Shown here piece by piece: positions 38,753 to 47,573 of a DNA stretch of 64,000 bases; positions within the stretch are counted from its first letter, which is position 1, and each line of letters starts with the position of its first letter. The DNA is from an uncultured Oscillibacter sp. (GTDB lineage Bacteria; Bacillota; Clostridia; Oscillospirales; Oscillospiraceae): positions 1 to 64,000 of the forward strand of contig CAJUJW010000004.1 of NCBI GenBank assembly GCA_910586735.1, written 5' to 3'. Position numbers and translations under genes: made by a program. The notes under the pieces are model-generated. The model ran no database searches and was not told the origin of the DNA. It saw only the letters and a program-made list of their open reading frames with translations.

Positions 38753-40417
38753 ATGAAACAGTTTGTCAAGCGCCTGACAGCCGCGCTTCTGCTGGCGTCC
38801 CTGTGCGCCGCCCTGCTGTCCGGCTGCGCCCAGGACGGGGATGGCATGGCCCTGAACGTCTGCGTGGGCGGGGCCCCGGAGTCCCTGGACCCCATCTACG
38901 CCGAGGACATCCCCGGCCAGACCGTCCTGGCCCATCTCTACGAGAATCTGATGCGGGTGACGGCGGACAGCGCCGGGAAAACCAGCGTCATCCCCGGCAT
39001 GGCCAAAAGCGTGGACCTGGAGGAGGAGGCACGAGACGGCGGCATCACCGTCACCTACACCTTCCGCCTCCGCAGCGCCCGCTGGTCCGACGGGCAGAGC
39101 GTCACCGCCGGGGACTTTGTCTACGCCTGGCAGCGCCTGGCGGACCCCGCCAGGGGGTCCCGGTACGCGGACCTTCTCTCCGTGGTCAGCGGCTATCAGG
39201 AGGCCCGGGCCACCGGGGACATGAGCCTTCTCCAGGTGACGGCCCGGAACGACTCCACCCTGGTGGTGGTCCTGGACGGGCACTACGACTGGTTTCTGAA
39301 GGAGGTCTGCACCTCCCCTGCCACCATGCCCCTGCGGGAGGACGTGGTGCGGCGGCTCAAGGCCGCCTCGGGCAGCCAGTCCTGGTGGAAGGGGGACCCC
39401 ACCCAGCTGGTGACAAACGGGCCCTATACCCTCGCCGCCCTGGAGGAGGGCCGCCTCTTCCGGCTGGAGCGCAACGACCGCTATTACGGCTCTCTCCCCG
39501 GCCCCCAGAGCGTGGACTTCCACTTTGCCGGCTCGGCGGAGGAGTCCTGGTCCCTCTATGAGAGCAAGACCGTGGACTCCGCCTGGCCCCTGCCGGACCA
39601 GCGCTTGGAGGAGTTGGCCCAGGACCCGGAGTGGACCCCCCTGCCGGAACTTTCCACCTACGCCGTGCTGTTCAACTGCGCCTCGGACCTGCTCAGCGAC
39701 CCCGCCCTGCGGGAGGCCCTGAGCCTGGCCATCGACCGCCCGGCCCTGGCCCAGGCGGCGGGGACGGCGGCCCTGCCGGCGGAGGGCCTGGTGCCCCCCG
39801 GCGTGCCGGAGAACGACGAGGGGGACTTCCGGGCCCTCAACGCCGCGCTGCTGGACAACAGCCCGGAGAGCTATGAGGCCCGCTGCACCCAGGCCCGGGC
39901 GCTTTTGGAGGAGGCCGGGTACAACAGCGGCGCGGACCTGGGAGAGCTGGAATTCCTGTATCTGAAAAACGATGTGAACGACGCCGTGGCCCAGGTCCTC
40001 TGCCAGCAGTGGCAGGAGGTCCTGTCCGTCCAGGCCGTTCCCAAGGGCCTGCCGGAACGGGAGCTGATGAGCGCTCTGCGGGCTGGGGAATACGCCCTGG
40101 CGGGCTTGTCCCTCACCGCCTCCGCCAACGACGCCGAGTGCTTCCTGATGTCCTGGACTAGCGGAAACCGGGAAAACTTGGCCTGCTACGAGAGCACAGC
40201 CTATGACACTCTGATGAAAATCATCGCCAGCGCCGCCGACGGCACCGCCCGTATGGGCTGTCTCCACGACGCCGAGGCCCTGCTGCTGATGGACTTCGCC
40301 TGCGCCCCCCTCTACACCAGGGGCACCGCCTGGGAACAGCGGGAAACCCTCGCCGGGGCCTTCCGGGACCCCAGGGGCTGGTTCAGCTTCGCCAATGTGG
40401 TGAACCGGACCACCTGA
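38753..40417 (+). CDS. Peptide ABC transporter substrate-binding lipoprotein (OppA-like)
   Basis: A 554-residue lipoprotein of the family 5 extracellular solute-binding proteins. The signal peptide ends in LLSGC (Cys24). The mature part shows SLDPIYAEDIPGQTVLAHLYENLM, ARWSDGQSVTAGDFVYAWQRLADP and TNGPYTL, the family landmarks, and a C-terminal segment for the second lobe. No permease or ATPase gene is adjacent, so it must use transporters encoded elsewhere or act as a sensor. It is monocistronic with its own promoter and a perfect terminator. Confidence 0.92.
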   Translation: MKQFVKRLTAALLLASLCAALLSGCAQDGDGMALNVCVGGAPESLDPIYAEDIPGQTVLAHLYENLMRVTADSAGKTSVIPGMAKSVDLEEEARDGGITVTYTFRLRSARWSDGQSVTAGDFVYAWQRLADPARGSRYADLLSVVSGYQEARATGDMSLLQVTARNDSTLVVVLDGHYDWFLKEVCTSPATMPLREDVVRRLKAASGSQSWWKGDPTQLVTNGPYTLAALEEGRLFRLERNDRYYGSLPGPQSVDFHFAGSAEESWSLYESKTVDSAWPLPDQRLEELAQDPEWTPLPELSTYAVLFNCASDLLSDPALREALSLAIDRPALAQAAGTAALPAEGLVPPGVPENDEGDFRALNAALLDNSPESYEARCTQARALLEEAGYNSGADLGELEFLYLKNDVNDAVAQVLCQQWQEVLSVQAVPKGLPERELMSALRAGEYALAGLSLTASANDAECFLMSWTSGNRENLACYESTAYDTLMKIIASAADGTARMGCLHDAEALLLMDFACAPLYTRGTAWEQRETLAGAFRDPRGWFSFANVVNRTT

Positions 40418-40434
40418 GCGCCTGTGCGCACCTG

Positions 40435-40474
40435 AAAAAAGGTTCCGCTATCATGAGATAGCGGAACCTTTTTT
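40435..40474. terminator. Bidirectional terminator between the lipoprotein gene and purB
   Basis: Perfect stem AAAAAAGGTTCCGCTATC / GATAGCGGAACCTTTTTT with an ATGA loop and T runs on both strands. Confidence 0.93.
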
Positions 40475-40486
40475 AGCTTTTTCCAG

Positions 40487-41908
40487 TCAGACGTTGATCT
40501 CCGGCGTCTCGCCCTCTCCGGCCTCCGCCAGCAGGGGGGCGGCGCTTTCCAGGAACGCCTCCACCTGGGCGGCGCAGCGGCCGGTGTAGAGCCTGGGGTC
40601 CAGAACGGCCTCCATCTCCGCCTCCGTCATGGCAAAGGCGGGTTCCGCCGCCAGGCGGTGGAGCAGGTCGCAGGGCTCGCCCTCCTTCATCCTGGCCGTG
40701 GCGGCCATGGAGCAGGTGCGGATGATCTCGTGGAGCTCCTGCCGGTTGCCGCCCCGCTTGACCCCCTCCATCATCAGGTTCTCCGTGGCGATGAAGGGCA
40801 GGTACTCCCGGCAGGTCCGGTCCACGATTTTCTCGTTGACGCGGAGCCCGTCGGTGACGTTCTGGGCCAGGCGCAAAATGGCGTCGGCGCAGAGGAAGCC
40901 CTCCGGCATGGAGATGCGCCGGTTGGCGGAGTCGTCCAAGGTCCGCTCCAGCCACTGGACCGAGGCGGTCATGGGGGCGTTCATGGCGTCCGCCATCAGG
41001 TATCGGGAGAGAGAGCAGATGCGCTCGCAGCGCATGGGGTTGCGCTTGTAGGCCATGGCCGAAGAGCCGATCTGGTTCTTCTCAAAGGGCTCCTCCACCT
41101 GCCGGTCGTGCTGGAGGAGGCGGATGTCGTTCGCCATGCGATAGGCGCTCTGGGCAATGGAGCTGAGGCAGTTGAGAATGCGGCTGTCCACCTTCCGGGG
41201 ATAGGTCTGGCCGCAGACGGGGAAGGTCCTCTCAAAGCCGAACTCGGCGGCGATCCGCCGGTTCATCTCGTCGATCTTCCCCTCGTCCCCCTCGAAGAGG
41301 TCCAGGAAGCTGGCCTCAGTGCCGGTGGTGCCCCGGCAGCCCAGGAATTTCAGGTTCTCCAGGACAAAGTCCAGCTCCTCCAGGTCGGCCAGGAAATCCT
41401 GCATCCAGAGGGTGGCCCGCTTGCCCACGGTGACAAGCTGGGCGGGCTGATAGTGGGTGTAGCCCAGGGTGGGCGTGTCCGCATACTGCCTGGCGAACTT
41501 CGCCAGATTCCCCAGCAGGGCCAGAAGGCCCTGGCGCAGATACCGCAGGCCCTCCCGGTAGAGGATGAGGTCCGCGTTGTCGGTGACATAGCAGCTGGTG
41601 GCCCCCAGGTGGATGATGCCCGCCGCCGAGGGGGCGGCCGCGCCGTAGGCGTAGACATGGGCCATCACGTCATGGCGGACCTCCTTCTCCCGCTTCGCCG
41701 CCAGGTCAAAGTCGATGTCGGTGAGGTGGGCCTCCAGCTCGGCCACCTGTTCCGCCGTGACGGGCAGGCCCAGCTGGTGCTCGGCACGGGCCAGGGCCAC
41801 CCACAGCCGCCGCCAGGTCTCGATCCGCTTTTCGGCGGAGAAGAGATTCAGCATATACTCCGAGGCGTACCGGGAGGAGAGGGGGGATTCGTAGCGGTCT
41901 TTACTCAT
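40487..41908 (-). CDS. purB: Adenylosuccinate lyase
   Basis: A 473-residue member of the fumarase/aspartase superfamily that cleaves SAICAR and adenylosuccinate in purine synthesis. The signature GSSAMAYKRNPMRCE lies near residue 285, with HLGATSCYVTDNAD and TLGYTHYQPAQ as the other active-site blocks. GGGAGGACC precedes the ATG at 41908; the longer open frame upstream lies inside purA. It follows purA by 10 bp and ends at a strong terminator. Confidence 0.97.
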   Translation of the reverse strand: MSKDRYESPLSSRYASEYMLNLFSAEKRIETWRRLWVALARAEHQLGLPVTAEQVAELEAHLTDIDFDLAAKREKEVRHDVMAHVYAYGAAAPSAAGIIHLGATSCYVTDNADLILYREGLRYLRQGLLALLGNLAKFARQYADTPTLGYTHYQPAQLVTVGKRATLWMQDFLADLEELDFVLENLKFLGCRGTTGTEASFLDLFEGDEGKIDEMNRRIAAEFGFERTFPVCGQTYPRKVDSRILNCLSSIAQSAYRMANDIRLLQHDRQVEEPFEKNQIGSSAMAYKRNPMRCERICSLSRYLMADAMNAPMTASVQWLERTLDDSANRRISMPEGFLCADAILRLAQNVTDGLRVNEKIVDRTCREYLPFIATENLMMEGVKRGGNRQELHEIIRTCSMAATARMKEGEPCDLLHRLAAEPAFAMTEAEMEAVLDPRLYTGRCAAQVEAFLESAAPLLAEAGEGETPEINV

Positions 41909-41918
41909 AGGTCCTCCC

Positions 41919-43193
41919 TCAGCGGATGATGATGGCTTCCCGCTCCGGGCCCACGGACACGTAGCCAATGCGGCAGCCGATCTCTTTTTCCACGTACTCC
42001 ACATACTTCCGGGCGGCCTCGGGCAGGTCCTCCCAGGTCCGCACGCCGGAGATGTCGCACTTCCAGCCGTCCATATACTCCACCACCGGCTTGGCCTCCG
42101 GGAGCAGGGCCGGGAAGGGGAAGCGGTCCGTCTGCTGGCTGCCCAGCTCATAGCGGACGCAGACGGGAATCTTGTCCAGATAGCTCAGCACGTCCAGCTT
42201 GGTCAGGGCGATGTTGGTGGCCGCCTGGCACTGGACACCGTAGCGGGTGGCCACGATGTCGATGGGCCCCACCCGGCGGGGGCGGCCGGTTTTCGCGCCG
42301 TACTCGTTGCCGGCCTCCCGGAGCTTGTCCGCCTCCTCGCCGAACCACTCGCAGGTGAAGGGGCCCTCGCCCACGCAGGAGGAGTAGGCTTTCACCACGC
42401 CGATGACCTCGTCGATCCGCACGGAGGGCAGGCCGGAACCCACGGGGGCGTAGGCCGCCACGGCGTTGGAGGAGGTTGTGTAGGGATAGATGCCGTAGTC
42501 CAGGTCCCGGAGGGCGCCCAGCTGGGCCTCGAAGAGGATGCGCTTGTTCTCCGTCTGGGCCTGGCGCAGGAAAGCGCCTGTGTCCCGGATGAAGGGGCGG
42601 ATCTTCTCGCCGTAGTCCGCCACGTAGTCCATCAGCTGCTCAATGGTATAGGGCTCAGCGCCGTAGACCTTGGTCAGAGTCAGGTTCTTCCACTCCAGCA
42701 GGTCCTCCAGGTGGGCGCGCAGCTGCTTGGGGTAGAGAAGCTCCCCGGCCATGACGGTCTTCTTCTGGAACTTGTCCGAGTAGAAGGGGGCGATGCCCTG
42801 CTTGGTGGAGCCGTATTTTTTGTCCTTCAGCCGGGCCTCCTCCAGGCCGTCCAGGTCCCGGTGCCAGGGCAGCAGCAGAGAGGCCCGGTCGCTGATCATC
42901 AGGTTGTCCGGCGTGAGGGCCACGCCCTTGGCGGACACGTCCTGCATTTCCTTCCACAGGTTCTCGCAGTCCAGAGCCACGCCGTTGCCCAGGATATTCA
43001 CCACGCCTTCCCGGAAGATGCCGGAGGGCAGCAGATGCAGGGCGAACTTGCCCTTTTCGTTGACGACGGTGTGCCCGGCGTTTCCGCCGCCCTGATAGCG
43101 GACCACCACGTCGTAGTCCTGGGTGATCAGGTCCACCATACGGCCTTTGCCCTCGTCGCCCCAGTTGATGCCCACAATGGCGCAATTTGACAT
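41919..43193 (-). CDS. purA: Adenylosuccinate synthetase
   Basis: A 424-residue GTP-dependent enzyme making adenylosuccinate from IMP and aspartate. It has the P-loop WGDEGKGRMVD (about residues 10-20), GGGNAGHTVV, and the IMP-binding and base-recognition segments through RPRRVGPID and TKLDVLSYL. GGGGAGG precedes the ATG. It is first of a two-gene operon with purB, so both steps from IMP to AMP are co-expressed. The leader to its promoter is about 180 bases long. Confidence 0.97.
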   Translation of the reverse strand: MSNCAIVGINWGDEGKGRMVDLITQDYDVVVRYQGGGNAGHTVVNEKGKFALHLLPSGIFREGVVNILGNGVALDCENLWKEMQDVSAKGVALTPDNLMISDRASLLLPWHRDLDGLEEARLKDKKYGSTKQGIAPFYSDKFQKKTVMAGELLYPKQLRAHLEDLLEWKNLTLTKVYGAEPYTIEQLMDYVADYGEKIRPFIRDTGAFLRQAQTENKRILFEAQLGALRDLDYGIYPYTTSSNAVAAYAPVGSGLPSVRIDEVIGVVKAYSSCVGEGPFTCEWFGEEADKLREAGNEYGAKTGRPRRVGPIDIVATRYGVQCQAATNIALTKLDVLSYLDKIPVCVRYELGSQQTDRFPFPALLPEAKPVVEYMDGWKCDISGVRTWEDLPEAARKYVEYVEKEIGCRIGYVSVGPEREAIIIR

Positions 43194-43374
43194 ATCAAAA
43201 CCTCCCCGCGCCGCCGTCCCCCGGAGGGGGCGGCGTTCCGCTTGCTCACGGCCAGCGGCCAGCCGGTAATGGGGGCCTGTCCGGCCCCAGGGGGTTCTGG
43301 CGGCGGCGAAAAAGCGCCTCCGGCCAGAGAAAGAAGGGCTCCGCAGTCAGCGGGGCCCAAAGTTTCCCTTCCTT

Positions 43375-43403
43375 ATTATAGCGGCAGTTTTCCCATAAGT
43401 AAA
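43375..43403 (-). promoter_or_regulatory. Promoter of purA-purB
   Basis: Minus-strand TTTACT (43398-43403), 17-bp spacer, TATAAT (43375-43380). The 43194-43370 leader is GC-rich and foldable (a CGCCGTCCCCCGGAGGGGGCGGCG hairpin occurs near 43210) but matches no riboswitch I know. Confidence 0.78.
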
Positions 43404-43449
43404 GGGAAAAGCGAAAGTTCCACAAATTTTTACAGGGCAAAAGGTATGA

Positions 43450-43470
43450 CCCCCGGCGGAGGGCCGGGGG
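43450..43470 (-). terminator. Probable terminator of the LRR-VWA-AAA operon
   Basis: CCCCCGGC / GCCGGGGG stem with a five-base loop, followed on the minus strand by TCATACCTTTT. Confidence 0.6.
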
Positions 43471-43482
43471 CCGCGTCCCGCC

Positions 43483-43758
43483 TCACGTCACCGTGAAGCG
43501 CTTTGTGGAGCCGGTGACGGCGTAGCGCTCGTAAATTTCCGGTCGTTCCGCCCTCAGGGCCTTGGCGTCCAGCCGGGTGCTGGTCACCGTTTTCCAGGAG
43601 ACCCGGTAGTGGGCCGTCTCCACCTGCTCCACGCCCCGGGCCTCCAGTTCCGCCTTGACCTCGGCCTCGATGGCCTCCGCCTCCTGTTTCAGCCCGTCCA
43701 TCTCCCGGCGGCAGCGCCGGAGGCGGGCCAGCTTCTCGTCCATCCGCAAGTCGTCCAT
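43483..43758 (-). CDS. Phage-type small coiled-coil protein, 91 residues
   Basis: A 91-residue soluble protein: an N-terminal coiled coil (KLARLRRCRREMDGLKQEAE and onward, residues 8-42) and a C-terminal beta part with VSWKTVTSTRLDAKALRAERPE and a closing KRFTVT. This pattern resembles small proteins encoded near recombination genes of Firmicutes phages. No other phage gene is present, so it is a solitary copy. GGGAGGACGC precedes the ATG. It lies 53 bp after the NifU-domain gene on the same strand. Function unknown. Confidence 0.7.
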   Translation of the reverse strand: MDDLRMDEKLARLRRCRREMDGLKQEAEAIEAEVKAELEARGVEQVETAHYRVSWKTVTSTRLDAKALRAERPEIYERYAVTGSTKRFTVT

Positions 43759-43811
43759 AGCGTCCTCCCACAGGTTGTATGGTACAGCCTATGAGCGGGG
43801 AAAGGGGGTTA

Positions 43812-44105
43812 TTACAGGTGGTGGTCCCTGAGGAGCTTTTTCGCCTGCTCCCACAGCTCGTCGCTGACGGTCTGGACCACCACGGCCCTGCGCACCAGGT
43901 CGGGAAGGGCGCGGGTGAGTTCCGCCTCCACAATGGTCTCGTTGGTCAAATCCGCCGAGGGGCACCCGGCGCACTGGCCCAGCAGCTTCACGTACAGCAC
44001 GCCGTCCTCCAGATGGTCCACAGAGATCTCCCCCCCGTGGGCCCGGAGGACGGGGCGGACCTTCTCGTCCAGCGCGGCCTCCACGCGCTTCAAATCCTCA
44101 GTCAT
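43812..44105 (-). CDS. NifU C-terminal domain protein
   Basis: A 97-residue stand-alone NifU-type domain. The core is RAHGGEISVDHLEDGVLYVKL followed by GQCAGCPSADLTNE with the CxxC pair (about residues 46-49) that can hold a transient Fe-S cluster. Stand-alone copies act as scaffolds or carriers. The start at 44105 overlaps the AAA+ gene stop by eight bases. It could pass clusters to targets of the SufC-SufB system encoded at 51.7-53.4 kb, but that link is only inference. Confidence 0.88.
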   Translation of the reverse strand: MTEDLKRVEAALDEKVRPVLRAHGGEISVDHLEDGVLYVKLLGQCAGCPSADLTNETIVEAELTRALPDLVRRAVVVQTVSDELWEQAKKLLRDHHL

Positions 44106-45630
44106 CTGTCTCCTCCTGTTCCGCCGCCTTCGCGGCGATGATTTCCTCCCGTATGCGGCGCTGGCTGTCGTCAAACAGCAGTTCCCGGTTGTGGCGGAAA
44201 TAGGCGTCGCAGCCAAACTGCTCAATGAACCAGCTGGTGTCCGCGCCGGCGGTCAGCTCCGTGACGAACAGCACCAGTTCCTGCCCCTGGCCGAAGGTCT
44301 CCTCCAGGAAGGCAAAGGCGTGGTCCAGCTCTTCCCTGGTCCCCTTGGCCTGGGCGGCCCGCTGTTCCACCTCCGCCCCGAACCAGCCCCGGACCGCCGC
44401 CATGGCCGCCTCGGATTCCGCCAGGCTCTCCTGGATGAGGCGGCGGCGGTAGTCTTCCAGGGCGTTGATCTCCGTCTGCGCCAGCGTCTGGCGCTGTTTC
44501 TCCAGCTGGCCCGCGTCACGGGCCCGTTTCAGGGCGGCCCGCCGGCCGGCGGCCAGGGTCTCCAGCACCTCCGCGGGCTTTTCCCCAGCGGCCAGGGCCT
44601 CCTTAAATTCCGTCAGGGCGGCGTGGAGGCGCTCGCAGAGGGCGTCCCGGCGGCGGGTCTCCCTGGCGGCCTCGGAGAGGCGGGAGAGGAGCAGGCCCAT
44701 GACGGAGAGTTTTTCGTCGAAGGGCGCGGCCCGGAGTTCCCGGACGGTGATGGGCTGCCACGCGCCCCTCAGGATGTCGTCCACGTGGTAGATCTTCCGG
44801 TACTTGTTGTACAGCTCCAGGTAGTTGGCGAAATCCCTGGCGACGCGGGGCAGCTGAATGTACTGGCCCACCACCTCCCGGTCCGTCCTGAGGCCCAGAG
44901 TCTCGTACACCGTCAGCAGCTCGCTCAGGTCCTCCCAGCCCCGGGCGGTGGCGAACTGGATGCCCTCCGCTGATGATTCCACCCGGTAGAAGTTCTCCTT
45001 TTTAATGTCCAGGTAGGACACCACCGCCCCATGGAGGCCCTTGGCCCTGGCGTACTCCTTCCAGACGGCGAAGTCCTCCACAACGTCAATGCGCTTCACC
45101 CGGTCCAGCGTCACCACGTCGAAGTCCCGGACGGAGCGGTTGTATTCCGGCGGGTTCCCGGCGGCGGCGATGAGCCAGCCCTCGGGGAGGCGCTGGTTGC
45201 CGAAGGTCTTGCACTGGAGGAATTGCAGCATCATGGGGGCCAGGGTCTCCGAGACGCAGTTGATCTCGTCCAGGAAGAGGATGCCCTCCTCGAGGCCGGT
45301 CTTCTCCATCAGGCTGTACACGGAGGCCAGAATCTCGCTCATGGTGTACTCGGTGACGGAGAACTCCTCCCCGCCGAAGGTGCGCTTTTCAATGAAGGGC
45401 AGGCCCACGGCGCTCTGCCGGGTGTGGTGGGTTATGGTGTAGGCCACCAGGCCCACGCCGGTCTCGGCGGCCACCTGCTCCATGATCTGGGTTTTGCCCA
45501 CGCCTGGGGGGCCCATCAGGAGAACGGGCCGCTGGCGGACCGGGGGGATGAGGTAGTTTCCCAGCCCGTCCTTGGCCAGGTAGGCTTTCAGGGTGTTGGC
45601 GATTTCCTGTTTGGCTTGTTTGATGTTCAT
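44098..45630 (-). CDS. MoxR-like AAA+ ATPase
   Basis: A 510-residue ATPase. The AAA+ module spans about residues 20-260: Walker A GPPGVGKTQ (39-47), Walker B GILFLDEINCVSE (near 115), sensor 1 GWLIAAAGNPPEYNRSVRDFD. The C-terminal 200 residues are helical and charged (long arginine- and alanine-rich coil), unlike small MoxR proteins. It is in an operon with a DUF2201/VWA protein and an LRR protein; MoxR-VWA pairs are thought to be chaperone-like complexes that remodel or activate targets. The target here is unknown. Confidence 0.88.
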   Translation of the reverse strand: MNIKQAKQEIANTLKAYLAKDGLGNYLIPPVRQRPVLLMGPPGVGKTQIMEQVAAETGVGLVAYTITHHTRQSAVGLPFIEKRTFGGEEFSVTEYTMSEILASVYSLMEKTGLEEGILFLDEINCVSETLAPMMLQFLQCKTFGNQRLPEGWLIAAAGNPPEYNRSVRDFDVVTLDRVKRIDVVEDFAVWKEYARAKGLHGAVVSYLDIKKENFYRVESSAEGIQFATARGWEDLSELLTVYETLGLRTDREVVGQYIQLPRVARDFANYLELYNKYRKIYHVDDILRGAWQPITVRELRAAPFDEKLSVMGLLLSRLSEAARETRRRDALCERLHAALTEFKEALAAGEKPAEVLETLAAGRRAALKRARDAGQLEKQRQTLAQTEINALEDYRRRLIQESLAESEAAMAAVRGWFGAEVEQRAAQAKGTREELDHAFAFLEETFGQGQELVLFVTELTAGADTSWFIEQFGCDAYFRHNRELLFDDSQRRIREEIIAAKAAEQEETDD

Positions 45631-45656
45631 TCAGTCCATCCTCCACAGCAGAAGAT

Positions 45657-46166
45657 TCACATTCCAAATTCTTTGGCGTAGCATACCGGCCCATTCATCG
45701 GTCCAGCGTCTTCCCGCAGCTTCCGGGCCATGAAATTAATGGAGGGGACTCCTTCTGGAACCACGATTCCAAAGCGCTCTGCCGGAACATATCCAAACCT
45801 TGGATAATAGCGTTCACTTCCCAGAACTACGGAATAGGAATACCCCAGTTCCTTTGCGATGCGGTGCCCTTCGTCCATCAAAGCGGTGCCAACGCCCTGG
45901 CGCTGGTATTCAGGACGCACGGACAAGGGCGCCAGGGCAAGGGCCTCCCTGCCGCCGATGGTAATTTTCGTAAATAGAATATGCCCCGCCAGCCTGCCGT
46001 TGGCCTCCGCCACCAGAGACAGCTCCGGGATAAAGGCCGCGCTCTTCCGCAGAGCGGCGGTTAGGTCCTGTTCCGTCCCATCGGCGTGCTCCGCTGAGGC
46101 AAAGGCCTCCATAATCAGGGCGTATACCTCTTCATAATCGTCTGGCGTTTCCCGGCGTATTTGCAT
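45657..46166 (-). CDS. GNAT family N-acetyltransferase (YhbS-like)
   Basis: A 169-residue acetyltransferase. Acetyl-CoA-binding motif A is SVRPEYQRQGVGTALMDEG (about residues 82-100) and the GSERYYPRFGYVPAERFG segment is typical of the YhbS group. Base composition differs from the flanking genes: it is visibly richer in A and T and uses codons such as ATT, CCA and GGA that the neighbours avoid. It sits between two genes of the AAA+/VWA operon with gaps of 41 and 26 bp, so it is probably a late insertion. Substrate unknown. Confidence 0.9.
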   Translation of the reverse strand: MQIRRETPDDYEEVYALIMEAFASAEHADGTEQDLTAALRKSAAFIPELSLVAEANGRLAGHILFTKITIGGREALALAPLSVRPEYQRQGVGTALMDEGHRIAKELGYSYSVVLGSERYYPRFGYVPAERFGIVVPEGVPSINFMARKLREDAGPMNGPVCYAKEFGM

Positions 46167-46207
46167 AAAAAGCGTTCCTCCCTTCCATCGGATGCTCTCA
46201 GCGTGCC

Positions 46208-47557
46208 TCAGAGCTCCGGCAGCTCGTCCAGGTCGATCTCCTCCGGCAGCTGCTCCACTGCCCGGTCCAGGTCCGGGGCCTCCAGCACCAGCCGGATGGC
46301 CCAGGGGGGCGTCTTCACGCTCAGCGGCGGCTCTCCCAGGAGGATGAACGCCGTCTCATAGGGCGTGCGCTTTTCCGGGTAAATGCCCATGCCGTCGGTG
46401 AAGTACAGCAGTCCCCGGAGGCTGGCAAAGGCCCCCGCCTCCTGGAGCTTCGCCACGTGCTCAAACACCGGGCGGAAGTCCGTGGCGCTGCCGCCTACAA
46501 GCCGGAAGTCATCCATATAGGCCCGCAGGTCCTCCAGGTCGTGAATGGGCGTGTCGGACCGCACCTGGTCGTCGCACTGGATGATACGGATATTCACCTT
46601 CCGGGTGAAGGTCCCGGCGCTCCTCAAAATGGCGTAGGTACAGGCCAGGAACTGCCGCACCCGCTCCCCGGAGGTGGACATGGAGGTGTCCACGGCGATG
46701 ACGAAGTCCTCGATGCGCTTTTCCTCCCGGGTCTCCGGGGGCTCCACCAGGGGCATGTTCCCATAGAGCCGGAGGCCGTAGGCGTAAAACCCGTAGTCAA
46801 AGGCATCCCCGTCCACCGCCTGAACCTCCCTGGGGGCGGCAAAGCGCCGGAGGAAGGCCCGGTAGTCCACGTCGTCCCGGACGGCCACCCGGACCTGCTC
46901 CAGCACGGCCTCCCCGCCGGTCCCCTTGTGGTCGAGCACCGTCTCCAGGCCCGTCTGGGTCTTGCCGGAGAGGTCCTGCCACTTCCGGTCCTGGCGCTGG
47001 TTCCGCTCCTCGCCGTCCCGCTGTTCCGGGTCCCAGAGGCCGTGGTCGTCCACCAGGAAGGCCCGCTGAAGCCGGGCCAGCTCATACTCCGGCAGGCTCA
47101 GACCCAGGAGGCGGCGGTAAATGCCCTCCGCCGTCAGCACGGGCATGTCCCTTTTGCACTCGCCGTAAAACTTCCGCTTCACGGGAAAGGACCCGGCGTT
47201 CAGGCAGGGGTAGTCCAGTTCGTCCAGAATGCTCTCCACCGCCGCGTCGCAGCTGAGGTCCCACAACTCCGGGACCTTCCCCCGCTTCTTCGCCAGGTGC
47301 CGGAGCATACAGTGGAGGACGGCGTGGAGGTAGGCCCGGCAGGTCCACACCCGGCTCCTCAGATACCGTTCCGCCAGCCAGGCCCCGTCGTAGTACAGCG
47401 TCTCCCCGTCCGTCGCCAGGGACAGCGTCACCCCGCCGCCGGGGGCGAAGGCCAGGGCGCACAGGGCCGCGTCCAGATAGGGCAGGTGCATATACAGCTC
47501 GTTCCGGGAGGCAAAGAGGATGTCCCGGCCAACCTCGGAAAACTCCTTTTGTTCCAT
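46208..47557 (-). CDS. DUF2201 / VWA-like domain protein
   Basis: A 449-residue protein with an N-terminal DUF2201 putative metallopeptidase domain (motif HAVLHCMLRHLAKK near residue 90, HxxxHxxxxH) and a C-terminal VWA-like domain starting at VIAVDTSMSTSGE (about residue 295), a MIDAS-type DxSxS, with LLYFTDGMG further on. Such proteins pair with MoxR ATPases. The ATG at 47557 fits the family start, although the ribosome binding site is weak. It lies 16 bp after the LRR gene. The zinc-like motif suggests a metalloprotein or degenerate peptidase. Confidence 0.85.
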   Translation of the reverse strand: MEQKEFSEVGRDILFASRNELYMHLPYLDAALCALAFAPGGGVTLSLATDGETLYYDGAWLAERYLRSRVWTCRAYLHAVLHCMLRHLAKKRGKVPELWDLSCDAAVESILDELDYPCLNAGSFPVKRKFYGECKRDMPVLTAEGIYRRLLGLSLPEYELARLQRAFLVDDHGLWDPEQRDGEERNQRQDRKWQDLSGKTQTGLETVLDHKGTGGEAVLEQVRVAVRDDVDYRAFLRRFAAPREVQAVDGDAFDYGFYAYGLRLYGNMPLVEPPETREEKRIEDFVIAVDTSMSTSGERVRQFLACTYAILRSAGTFTRKVNIRIIQCDDQVRSDTPIHDLEDLRAYMDDFRLVGGSATDFRPVFEHVAKLQEAGAFASLRGLLYFTDGMGIYPEKRTPYETAFILLGEPPLSVKTPPWAIRLVLEAPDLDRAVEQLPEEIDLDELPEL

Positions 47558-47573
47558 AAAACCCCCGGCCTCT

